Below, one piece after another: positions 8,031 through 15,582 of a stretch of 42,057 bases of DNA. The position numbers and the translations under genes are program-made. Source of the DNA: an uncultured Victivallis sp. (lineage in GTDB: Bacteria; Verrucomicrobiota; Lentisphaeria; Victivallales; Victivallaceae); NCBI RefSeq assembly GCF_944391105.1, contig NZ_CALXSK010000035.1:1-42057 (forward strand), read 5' to 3'. Every line of letters starts with the position of its first letter. The stretch's first letter is position 1. Under the pieces are notes generated by a model that worked only from the letters and a program-made list of their open reading frames with translations, had not been told where the DNA came from and ran no database searches.

Positions 8031-9856
8031 GGATTGCTCCGATTGTGTTGATTTTCCGGCAGCAGCGCCGGATCCGGCGGAATGTTCAAATGCCGCAGTA
8101 CGCGCGTCGCCACCCGCTTGAAAGTCGGCGCCGCCACCGTGGATGCATAGTAGGCCCCATGCGGCTCGTCCACGGTCACGAGCATCACGAAAGCCGGATC
8201 GTGCGCCGGAACGAATCCGACGAAACTCGAAAAGTATTTGCCCGACGCATACCCCCGGCCCGGAATGTATTTCCGGCTCGTCCCGGTTTTTCCCGCGACC
8301 TCGTACCCGGGCAGAGCCGCCCTCGCCGCGGTTCCGCCTTTCTTTGTGACCAGCGTCATCATGTCGATCAGCTGCCGATGGCATTCAGGATGATCGAAAA
8401 GCTGAACCGGTTCCTCGAACGGAATATTCTCCACCACACCGGTCGCGGGATCCTCGACGCGGTCGACGAGCCGCAACTGCGGGAGTTTGCCGTGATTCGC
8501 AAGCGCACAGTAGGCGCGCAGCATCTGCAGCGGCGAAACCCGTACCCCGTATCCGATCGGAAACCGCGTGATCGACAGACCGTCCCACTTCGAAACGCGC
8601 GGCAGATAACCGCTGGTCTCGGTCCGGAACGGCAGGTTCGTCTTCCGGCCGAAGCCGAACATCCGCAGCGCCTGATAGACCTTCTCCTCGCCGAGCATCA
8701 TCGCGACCTTCGCTGTGCCGATGTTGCTGGACTTCTGAATCACGCCGGCGACGGTCAGCTTGTCGTAGGGGTGCGAATCGCGCAGCGGTTTGCCGAGATA
8801 GATCCAGGTTCCCTTGTCGCAGTCGATCTCGGTCTCGGGCGTGACGTATCCCCAGTCGAGCGCCTTGCCGATCGTGAACGGCTTGATGATCGAACCGGGT
8901 TCGATGCCGTCCTCGGCGATCCGGGGCCGCCCCGCCTCGTTCGTGTAGGTCGAACGGTTGTTCGGGTCGAAGGTCGGGCGCTGCGCCATCGCAAGGACAT
9001 TGCCGGTTTTCGGGTCGACGAGCGCGGCGTACAGCGTCTTCGGCTTCCACTCCTGAAACGTGACGTCGAGCTCCTCCTCCAGAATCGACTGGATCGGTTC
9101 GCTGATCGTAAGATAGATATTTCTTCCGTCGCGCGCCTCTTTCGAAATATGCGGTCCGTAGAGCAGCGGGCGACCGCTCCGGTCACGTTCATAGGTCTCC
9201 TGACCAAGCTGGGCGGTCATCTGTTCGTCGAAATATTTCTCAAGACCGGTCTGGGCCACATCGCTGTCGTCGACGACATTCGTGAACCCGAGCACGTTCG
9301 AAAGCAGAGACCCCTTCGGGTAGATCCGCTTGTAGGAATCCTTGAAAAAAAGACAATTGAATTTGTTGACCTTCGCAAGAGACTTGAGTCTGGCGGCCTT
9401 CTCCAGCGAGATGTCGCGGGCGATCATCGCATAGGTGTTCGGAACCGTCTTGAATTCGAACCTCTCCGGCTCCGCCCCTTCGACCGCGACGCGTTTGCGG
9501 CGAGTCGGCGCGAGCTTGCGGAAGAACGCCTCATACGAGGTCTCCGGAAACTCCAGCGAAAGCAGATACGCCAGACGCCGGCGTTCCGCAACGGTCTTCA
9601 TGTGAGAGGGATCGGCCGTGACGTTCACACTCGGGATGTTGCTGACCAGCAGATTCCCGTGCACATCGAAAATCTCGCCCCGTTTGCCGGAAGTCACACG
9701 GGTCGTCGTATAGGTGTCGCGCGCCTTGTCCAGATAGTAGTCGTGCGCGACCACCTGGACAAAGTAGAGCCGGACGGCCAGAGCCAGAGCAACAGGAATC
9801 AACAGAACCGCCACAAGACGGATCCGCCAACGTATTTTGTCATTCGTGCTCTGCAT
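8027..9856 (-). CDS. ftsI: Class B penicillin-binding protein, septal transpeptidase
   Basis: 609 residues with one N-terminal membrane segment (about 13-31), a dimerisation/pedestal region with RGEIFDVHGNLL, and a transpeptidase domain with the three active motifs SIIK (in EPGSIIKPFTI), SSN (in IQKSSNIGTA) and KTG (in VAGKTGTS). It crosslinks septal peptidoglycan in the periplasm with FtsW. No PASTA repeats follow the catalytic domain. It lies 25 bases after ftsL, with GGTGAG five bases before the ATG, and its stop overlaps the murC-like start. The position after mraZ-rsmH-ftsL supports FtsI rather than an elongation PBP2. Confidence 0.94.
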   Translation of the reverse strand: MQSTNDKIRWRIRLVAVLLIPVALALAVRLYFVQVVAHDYYLDKARDTYTTTRVTSGKRGEIFDVHGNLLVSNIPSVNVTADPSHMKTVAERRRLAYLLSLEFPETSYEAFFRKLAPTRRKRVAVEGAEPERFEFKTVPNTYAMIARDISLEKAARLKSLAKVNKFNCLFFKDSYKRIYPKGSLLSNVLGFTNVVDDSDVAQTGLEKYFDEQMTAQLGQETYERDRSGRPLLYGPHISKEARDGRNIYLTISEPIQSILEEELDVTFQEWKPKTLYAALVDPKTGNVLAMAQRPTFDPNNRSTYTNEAGRPRIAEDGIEPGSIIKPFTIGKALDWGYVTPETEIDCDKGTWIYLGKPLRDSHPYDKLTVAGVIQKSSNIGTAKVAMMLGEEKVYQALRMFGFGRKTNLPFRTETSGYLPRVSKWDGLSITRFPIGYGVRVSPLQMLRAYCALANHGKLPQLRLVDRVEDPATGVVENIPFEEPVQLFDHPECHRQLIDMMTLVTKKGGTAARAALPGYEVAGKTGTSRKYIPGRGYASGKYFSSFVGFVPAHDPAFVMLVTVDEPHGAYYASTVAAPTFKRVATRVLRHLNIPPDPALLPENQHNRSNP

Positions 9857-9881
9857 ACCCGCTCACCCGGCCGGCCGCAAA

Positions 9882-10307
9882 TCAGTTGCGATGCCCGCCG
9901 CCAGAACTCCGGCGGGCGGAAGCGACCGACTCCAGCGGAACCATCTGCGCCTGCCGCGGCGTAAGCAGCGCCATGCGCCCGACCTGTCCCGGAGCCGGTT
10001 CCCGCAATCCGAGATTGAACTGCACGATCTTCCTGCGGATGTGCTCCCAGCGCGAAAGCTGTTCGCGCCGAATGCGCAGCTGGGCGATTTCACGATCGGT
10101 GCGCGCAATCTCCTGCTCGGTCTTGCGGATCGCACGATCGGTTTCCGTAATCCGCTGATTCAGATAGATGTAAATATTCAGAACCGCCGCGATGACACCG
10201 AGAAACAAGCCGAATTTCACCATCGCCGCAAGCCTGGCTCCGAGAGTGGCTCCCGCAGTCTGCGTACTCTTGCGCTGTCGCTTCAATTTTCCTGGCTGAA
10301 TGTTCAT
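9882..10307 (-). CDS. ftsL: FtsL-like cell division protein
   Basis: 141 residues with a basic cytoplasmic N-terminus, one membrane helix (about 27-49, KFGLFLGVIAAVLNIYIYL), then a charged coiled coil (about 52-88) rich in Glu, Arg and Ile repeats, and a short tail. This is the FtsL/FtsB bitopic layout. FtsL sequences diverge strongly, so the name rests on topology plus location between rsmH and ftsI. The family role is to bridge FtsQ/FtsB with FtsW-FtsI in the divisome. The start is well set by GGGAGG five bases upstream. Confidence 0.82.
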   Translation of the reverse strand: MNIQPGKLKRQRKSTQTAGATLGARLAAMVKFGLFLGVIAAVLNIYIYLNQRITETDRAIRKTEQEIARTDREIAQLRIRREQLSRWEHIRRKIVQFNLGLREPAPGQVGRMALLTPRQAQMVPLESVASARRSSGGGHRN

Positions 10308-10352
10308 GGCTACCTCCCGGCATCCTCCTTATCTGTAAAATGTTCTCTTGAT

Positions 10353-11300
10353 TCAATCCATGATTTTTTCCGCGACCCGGAGTTTCGCCGGGGCGCTGCG
10401 CCGGTTTTTCCCGAGTTCGTCCGCTCCGGCAGTGACCGCTTTGCGCGTGACGATCTTCAGTGTCGGGACCTTGCCGCAGACGCAGACCGGCAGCCCCGGC
10501 GGACAGACACAGCTCGCCGCCTCGTCCCGGAAAAAGTTCTTCACGATCCGGTCTTCCAGCGAATGGAAGCTGATGACCGCAATCCGCCCCCCCCGGCGAA
10601 GCAGCTTCACCGCCTCCGGCAGCGCCCGCTCCAGCTCGCCGAGCTCGTCATTCACCGCAATCCGCAGCGCCTGAAACGGCAGCGTCGGCGCCGGCAGCTG
10701 CCCCGGACGGCTCTTCCCGAGCACTTCGTCGCACAGAGATGCGAAATCCGAAGTCAGCGCAAACGGCCGAATCACCCGCTGTTTCACGATCGCCGCCGCG
10801 AGTTTGCGGGATTTCGCAACCTCGCCGTACTCACGCAGAATCCGTTCAAGCTCCGCCTCCGACGCCGTGTTCAGCAGCCGGCTCGCAGTCAGAATCGAAC
10901 GACGATCCATCCGCATATCGAGCGGCCCCTCGGCACGCCATGAAAATCCCCGCTCCGGATGATCAAGCTGCGGGGAGGAAACCCCGATGTCGAGCAAGAC
11001 ACCGTCGACTTTCTCCCAGCCCGCTTCAGCCGCCTTCACCGCAAGCTCCGAGTAGTTCCCCCGCACAAGCCGGACGCGCTCACGCGCGAAAGAAAGCCGC
11101 TCCTGCGCCTTCGCAAGAGCCGCGTCGTCGCGATCGATCCCGAGCAGTTCCAGATTCGGATACTTCTCCAGCAGCAGCGCACTGTGCCCGCCTCCGCCGA
11201 CGGTCCCGTCGATCAGCCGTAAAACGCGATTCGGCGGGAAAACAAGATGCGTCAGCACCTCGCCCGCCAGAACCGGAACATGTTCAAACCCTTCGGCCAT
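10353..11300 (-). CDS. rsmH: 16S rRNA (cytosine(1402)-N4)-methyltransferase RsmH
   Basis: 315 residues, usual family length. HVPVLAGEVL at the N-terminus, the SAM-binding loop DGTVGGGGHS, GIDRD, DGVLLDIGVSSPQLD, RGFSW and VISFHSLEDRIVKNFF are diagnostic of RsmH (MraW). It methylates C1402 of 16S rRNA in the P-site of the small subunit. A Cys-rich insert near the C-terminus (SCVCPPG and VCVCG) is common in this family. The start is six bases after the mraZ stop; the ribosome site is weak, so translation is probably coupled to mraZ. Confidence 0.97.
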   Translation of the reverse strand: MAEGFEHVPVLAGEVLTHLVFPPNRVLRLIDGTVGGGGHSALLLEKYPNLELLGIDRDDAALAKAQERLSFARERVRLVRGNYSELAVKAAEAGWEKVDGVLLDIGVSSPQLDHPERGFSWRAEGPLDMRMDRRSILTASRLLNTASEAELERILREYGEVAKSRKLAAAIVKQRVIRPFALTSDFASLCDEVLGKSRPGQLPAPTLPFQALRIAVNDELGELERALPEAVKLLRRGGRIAVISFHSLEDRIVKNFFRDEAASCVCPPGLPVCVCGKVPTLKIVTRKAVTAGADELGKNRRSAPAKLRVAEKIMD

Positions 11301-11306
11301 CTTTTT

Positions 11307-11819
11307 CTACGCTTCGTCTTTCTTCCTGATCGCCTCCGCCAGCAGCGACGCGATGCCGTCGCCCTCATCGCTCACTTTCTGGATCTCGTCCAGATACATA
11401 TTCAACGTCCCTTCATCATCCGGAATGCGCCAGTGTTCCGGCGCGCAGATCCGGATATGAGTCACGGCTCCGATGAGCTTCAACTGGTTCTTCACTTCAA
11501 TCTCATCGAGCATCTTCCGGTCCAGCGCAATACGACCCTGCCTGTCGCAGCGGCACTGGCGCGAACGCGAACCGAGATACGCAAGCGCCATCTGCATTTT
11601 CGGATTCGCAATCGCCAGCTTCGTCGCCTTCTTCACGAAATCCAGAAAGGTCTGAATCGGCAGCAGCACCAGCGCCTTTCCTCGCGCAGGAATCATCACC
11701 AGCTCCGTCGCGCCTTCCGGATTCCGCCAGTCGCTCGGAAACGTCACGCGGCACTGGGCGTCCAACGCATGATCGTATTCGCCCAGATACAGACCCGTAA
11801 ACAATCCGCCGCCTGCCAT
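11307..11819 (-). CDS. mraZ: MraZ transcriptional regulator / RsmH modulator
   Basis: 170 residues with two AbrB/SpoVT-type swapped-hairpin repeats, GEYDHALDAQCRVTFPSDW (13-31) and CRCDRQGRIALDRKM (about 88-103). MraZ forms a ring oligomer and represses the dcw promoter through tandem direct repeats. It heads the dcw operon here. The C-terminal 35 residues are acidic and extend past the usual roughly 145-residue length. The start is supported by AGGGA just upstream. That sequence is itself part of an MraZ box, so bound protein could also block ribosome access. Confidence 0.95.
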   Translation of the reverse strand: MAGGGLFTGLYLGEYDHALDAQCRVTFPSDWRNPEGATELVMIPARGKALVLLPIQTFLDFVKKATKLAIANPKMQMALAYLGSRSRQCRCDRQGRIALDRKMLDEIEVKNQLKLIGAVTHIRICAPEHWRIPDDEGTLNMYLDEIQKVSDEGDGIASLLAEAIRKKDEA

Positions 11820-11824
11820 CGTTT

Positions 11825-11886
11825 CCCTAAATACTCCTAATCAACCCTATTTGCTCCTATTTTACTACATTTTTTTCTTTTTTCAA
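11825..11886 (-). promoter_or_regulatory. dcw promoter with four tandem MraZ boxes
   Basis: On the minus strand, four hexamers of the form (A/T)TAGG(A/G) occur with an exact 10-base period at 11855-11860, 11845-11850, 11835-11840 and 11825-11830. A promoter overlaps them: -35 TTGAAA (11881-11886), 16-base spacer, -10 TAAAAT (11859-11864). MraZ of E. coli binds direct repeats with the same 10-base period, so these are very likely its operators. The last box overlaps the mraZ ribosome binding site. Confidence 0.82.
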
Positions 11887-11977
11887 CCTTCGAAGTGATT
11901 ATTTTTCGATTTTTTTGTCGTAAAAGACGCTGGAGACAAAGTCATTGCGATGGAAAACCGAAGGGGGGAGTGCTATT

Positions 11978-14044
11978 TTGGAAAAAAAGAAAGATGCGAA
12001 CATGGAAGCTGCGACATCGGAAAAAGAGAGAATTCGAAAGCTGCGGAAAACCCTGAAACGCGCCGTGCCGCTCGCATTGCTCGGAATGCTGCTGGCCGGT
12101 TACACCTGGCTGCAACTCATCTACTTCGTTCCGGTGACGGGCGGGGTGGATCAGAACGGATACCATGCGTCGGGCCGACTTCTGAACCTCACCGGAGTGT
12201 CATACCGCACGACCGGCGACCCGCTCGAATATGTCGGAAGCATGTGGGTGGTCAATGAACGCGGAGAATTCTACCCGAAATACCCGCCCTTTTATCCTCT
12301 GCTTTCGGCGGGGATGAACCTGCTGCTCGGCGCGGGGGGCGGATTTTACGCAACACTCTGGGGCGCGGTGCTCGCGGTCGCCGGAATGTATGCGCTGTCG
12401 CGTTTCTGGCTGGGGAGGTATCACGCGCTGGCGGCGGCGATGCTGCTCGCGCTTTCGCCGGTCATCTTCGCACTGGGGCTGACGAAAAATTCGCACACGC
12501 CGAGCCTCGCCTTTTTCCTCTGGGGGATGGCGGCATTCATGCGCGGGGCGACCCGCCGCAAAAGCAATGCGGAACTCCTGTGGGCCCTCCTCGGCGGATT
12601 CCTCATCGGATACACGGTCGGAATCCGCTACACGGATTTTCTGCTGATCCTCATTCCGGCGGCCTACGCCCTCGTGCTGGTGCCGAAACACTGGAGATGG
12701 AAGCTGCTCGCCGCGCTTGCCGCCGGTGCGGCGACTCCATATGCGGCGCTCGCGTACTTTCACCTGCGGGCCTACGGCGCGCCGTGGCGGAGCGGATATT
12801 TTCTGACCTCGGAATCCGGCGCGTTCTCCCCGGGGTTTCTGCTGCAGAATTTCCAGATCTATCTGTCGGAATTCTTCACGCTCGTGGTCGGACCGGCGGG
12901 GGTGCTCGCGCTGATTGCGTGGCGGTTCCGGTGGAAGCAGGCGCTCTTCTGGGGAATCTGGCTGCTGCCGACCTTCGGGCTGTACCTGATGTACTACTGG
13001 GCGCCGGACGGAGAGTCGACGGGCGCGATGCGCTTTCTCGTGCCGCTCGTGCCGGCGGTGATTCTGCTCGCGATGCTGTCACTGCGGCGGCTGCTGCAGC
13101 GGATCGGCAGCCGGAAGGCGGTGATCGTCACACTCGTGCTGCTGTTCGGGATGCAGGGAGTCTGGGCGTGGACGAGGATCACGCGGTTCGGGGAGCAGCG
13201 GTACGCTTCGGACATCCAGCGGGCGTTCATCGTCGAAACCGTCAGGCACAGAGTCCCGGAACATGCGATCATCCTCTCCAACACCGCGATGCTCGACGAA
13301 CTCGACTTCGAACAACGCTGGACGCTCTATCCCTCCTATCTCCTTGCCCCCCGGGAGATTGAACGCATCGTCGAAAATTCGCTCGGGGCGCAGGCCGCGG
13401 GCCTCCAGAAACTCCGCGCCGAACGGCTGAAACAGGAGGTCGGCTCTCTCAATCACGGCAAACTTTATGAATATCTGCGCAACTTTTTTGAAAAGAAGCA
13501 AAGGGAGGGAAAAACGATCTATTTCCTCGGCAGACCGCAGGAGGTCAACCGGTTCCGGCGTTCGTTCTACCGCCACTTCGAAGTGGAGGATCTCGGGATG
13601 CTGACCGGTTCGCGCCCCGCCTGGCTGCTGCGCGACGTGAAGCCGAATGCGAGCCGTTACCGCCCGCACGACGAACCTGTGCCGCTCACGGCATACGAAC
13701 TTGTGAAACTCGGCCCCCGGCGGGAGAAGGTGCTGCCCGCAGCCGCAAGCGAACCGCTGCTTCTGACCGAGCGCAGCGAAATCATCAGCCGCGTCAATCC
13801 GGAAAACGATCAGGAGCTCGCACGTGAACTTGCCCGGCTCGAATCGATCCGCGACGATCTCCTCAATCTCCGCCGCTCGACGGCCGACGCCGCCGCGCGG
13901 CAGCGCGAACGCAGTCTCCGCAACCGGATCACCCGGCTCGAAAAGGAGATCGCCCGGCGGAAGCAACGGGAAAAAGCCCCCTCCCCCTCCTCCGGGAAAA
14001 CCGGAAAACAAACCGCTCCGGCCGGAAACCGCCCCTCCCCGTGA
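11978..14044 (+). CDS. GT-C (GT39/ArnT-like) membrane glycosyltransferase with coiled-coil tail
   Basis: 688 residues from a TTG start at 11978, chosen because GGGGAG ends seven bases upstream; an ATG at 12002 is an alternative with a poorer site. About ten hydrophobic helices fill residues 30-420. The first external loop has VDQNGYHASGRLL and then KYPPFYPLL, resembling the catalytic Asp loop and following motif of lipid-linked-sugar GT-C enzymes. Such enzymes move a sugar from a polyprenyl phosphate donor to protein, lipid A or other acceptors on the periplasmic side. The soluble C-terminal third has no family I recognise and ends in a highly charged coiled coil (about 610-660) and a Pro/Ser-rich tail. 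It is divergent from mraZ, with 158 bases between the starts. Acceptor and sugar are unknown. Confidence 0.65.
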   Translation: MEKKKDANMEAATSEKERIRKLRKTLKRAVPLALLGMLLAGYTWLQLIYFVPVTGGVDQNGYHASGRLLNLTGVSYRTTGDPLEYVGSMWVVNERGEFYPKYPPFYPLLSAGMNLLLGAGGGFYATLWGAVLAVAGMYALSRFWLGRYHALAAAMLLALSPVIFALGLTKNSHTPSLAFFLWGMAAFMRGATRRKSNAELLWALLGGFLIGYTVGIRYTDFLLILIPAAYALVLVPKHWRWKLLAALAAGAATPYAALAYFHLRAYGAPWRSGYFLTSESGAFSPGFLLQNFQIYLSEFFTLVVGPAGVLALIAWRFRWKQALFWGIWLLPTFGLYLMYYWAPDGESTGAMRFLVPLVPAVILLAMLSLRRLLQRIGSRKAVIVTLVLLFGMQGVWAWTRITRFGEQRYASDIQRAFIVETVRHRVPEHAIILSNTAMLDELDFEQRWTLYPSYLLAPREIERIVENSLGAQAAGLQKLRAERLKQEVGSLNHGKLYEYLRNFFEKKQREGKTIYFLGRPQEVNRFRRSFYRHFEVEDLGMLTGSRPAWLLRDVKPNASRYRPHDEPVPLTAYELVKLGPRREKVLPAAASEPLLLTERSEIISRVNPENDQELARELARLESIRDDLLNLRRSTADAAARQRERSLRNRITRLEKEIARRKQREKAPSPSSGKTGKQTAPAGNRPSP

Positions 14045-14074
14045 CGGCGGACTCCCCCGCCTCCGAATGGGAGC

Positions 14075-15433
14075 TCAGGGGAGTACAACATTCTCCGCGC
14101 GGAGACGGCGGCGCAGTTCCTCGACGTCGATCCGGGCGCACGGGGTCGCCGTTTCGAGCGCAAGCGCTGCGGCATTTCCCGCGGCCTGCCCCATGCCGAA
14201 GCAGGGCGGCATCACCCGGATTGCCGAAAGAACCGCCCGGTCGCACGAGACGCACCGTCCCGCAGCCAGCAGATTCTCAACCCCCGGAGCGACAAGCACC
14301 CGGTAGGGGATCGTGTAACTTTTCGTCGACGGAATATATTTTCCGATCAATCCGAAGTGGTTGTCTCGCGAATTCGACAGCATCAGGATCGCATCCGGAA
14401 ACCGCTCTCCATCGATCAGCGACTGTTCCCGGAGGATGAACTCCCCCTTGATTCTCCGCGTCTCGCGCACGCCCGGCACGGCCGCGCTTGCAAGCAGTCG
14501 AACCTGTTCGCACCCCTTCACATATTTGCGCAGGAACTTCAGGATCGCCCCGATCTGTTTCCGCCCCTCCACGGCGATGCGGGTCAGGTCGGCGGAACGA
14601 GTGCCGTCGACGTCCGGGATGCGGGTGACGTTCGCACGCCAGGAGTCATCATCGGCCTTGTAGAGCCCGAGGCGGCGACGCGGAATCGGGTATTCACCGT
14701 TGGCGGCCGCCTCGGCGATCTCCTTTTCGAACCGCATGGACTCCCAGCCGAGCGCCTCTTTCCGCGCCTGCAACCGGGATTCATCGATTCCCGTCAGAGA
14801 GAAGAAGAGTCCGGCGGCCTGCATTTCCCCGGTCGTCTCGTCGCCTTTCATCATCGGGCATCCCGCGAAAGCCGCGATGTCTCCGTCGCCCGTGCAGTCA
14901 ACGACCAGACGCGGATCGACCGCCGCCAGCCCCTCCTTCAGCGCAAGAATCACGCGGCGGATCCGTTCGCCGCCGGGGGAACGGATCACAGCGACCGCCT
15001 GCGCACCGTAAAGCAGTTCGACACCGCTCTCCTGACACATCTCCTCGGCAACGCGTTTGAACACCTCCGGATTGAACGGCGTCAGGTTGTGGTGACCGAA
15101 TTCGTGCCACGACGAATGGGCGTCGCAGTTTTCGAGGCTCATCGGTTCGAGTGCGCCGTCCGCGGCGATGAGCCGGTCGACCAGCTCACGGAAGAATCCA
15201 CGGATCAACTGTGTTTTCCCCTCCGGATCCGACGAGGTCATGAAAGGGCCGACCAACCCGCCGGTTCCGGTTCCGCCGAGGCAGAATTCGCGCTCGATGA
15301 GCAGGACCCTGCGTCCGCGCCGGGCTGCACAGCAGGCGGCCGCGATTCCGGCAGGGCCGCCGCCCGCAACAAGAACTTCCGGATCCCCGATCAACGGGAT
15401 TTCGCCCGGGAAATCGAATTTGACGTTTTTCAT
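14075..15433 (-). CDS. FAD-dependent oxidoreductase (FAD_oxidored family)
   Basis: 452 residues. An N-terminal FAD Rossmann motif VLVAGGGPAGIAAACCAARRG, then IEREFCLGGTGTGGLVG, an internal VVDCTGDGDIAAFAG and a C-terminal LLAAGRCVSCDRAVLSAIRVMP match the FAD-dependent oxidoreductase family common in PVC and Bacteroidetes polysaccharide loci. The substrate is unknown; a role in oxidising a sugar or sugar acid is only suggested by context. No signal peptide, so cytoplasmic. The start has GGAG about eight bases upstream. It is divergent from the lacI-type gene at 15583 and shares its operator region, so is probably its target. Confidence 0.85.
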   Translation of the reverse strand: MKNVKFDFPGEIPLIGDPEVLVAGGGPAGIAAACCAARRGRRVLLIEREFCLGGTGTGGLVGPFMTSSDPEGKTQLIRGFFRELVDRLIAADGALEPMSLENCDAHSSWHEFGHHNLTPFNPEVFKRVAEEMCQESGVELLYGAQAVAVIRSPGGERIRRVILALKEGLAAVDPRLVVDCTGDGDIAAFAGCPMMKGDETTGEMQAAGLFFSLTGIDESRLQARKEALGWESMRFEKEIAEAAANGEYPIPRRRLGLYKADDDSWRANVTRIPDVDGTRSADLTRIAVEGRKQIGAILKFLRKYVKGCEQVRLLASAAVPGVRETRRIKGEFILREQSLIDGERFPDAILMLSNSRDNHFGLIGKYIPSTKSYTIPYRVLVAPGVENLLAAGRCVSCDRAVLSAIRVMPPCFGMGQAAGNAAALALETATPCARIDVEELRRRLRAENVVLP

Positions 15434-15456
15434 TCTGGAGCTCCTTTCTGTAAAGT

Positions 15457-15491
15457 ACGATGCAATATACCCCGGTTGCAGCCCGTTTCAA
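15457..15491 (-). promoter_or_regulatory. Promoter of FAD oxidoreductase gene
   Basis: Minus-strand -35 TTGAAA (15486-15491), 16-base spacer, -10 TATATT (15464-15469). The predicted start is about 24 bases before the ATG, with the ribosome site inside the leader. Confidence 0.6.
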
Positions 15492-15502
15492 GAAACCCGC
15501 CC

Positions 15503-15535
15503 CGGCTCATTGTCGATAAAAATCGATAAGAGCCG
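15503..15535. promoter_or_regulatory. Palindromic operator shared by divergent genes
   Basis: The core is TTGTCGAT-N4-ATCGATAA (15510-15529), with arms matching except for one G/A pair. Outer arms CGGCTC (15503-15508) and GAGCCG (15530-15535) extend the symmetry. It lies about 18 bases upstream of the FAD-gene -35 and 9 to 15 bases upstream of the lacI-type -35, a position able to control both promoters. Binding by the adjacent LacI-family protein is inferred. Confidence 0.65.
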
Positions 15536-15544
15536 CTGCCGGGG

Positions 15545-15573
15545 TTGACAAACGACCGTTCCGGAGTTATTGT
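15545..15573 (+). promoter_or_regulatory. Promoter of lacI-type gene, leaderless or near-leaderless
   Basis: A consensus -35 TTGACA (15545-15550), 17-base spacer and -10 TATTGT (15568-15573). The ATG is at 15583, nine bases after the -10, so transcription should begin at or within a few bases of the start codon. The only SD-like GGAG (15563-15566) would then lie upstream of the transcript. Confidence 0.65.
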
Positions 15574-15582
15574 TCCATCACA

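Noticed and set aside
8031..8384. 118-codon upstream extension of the murC-like frame
   Set aside because: It lies entirely in the ftsI gene in another frame and precedes the conserved MurC N-terminus, which has its own ribosome site.
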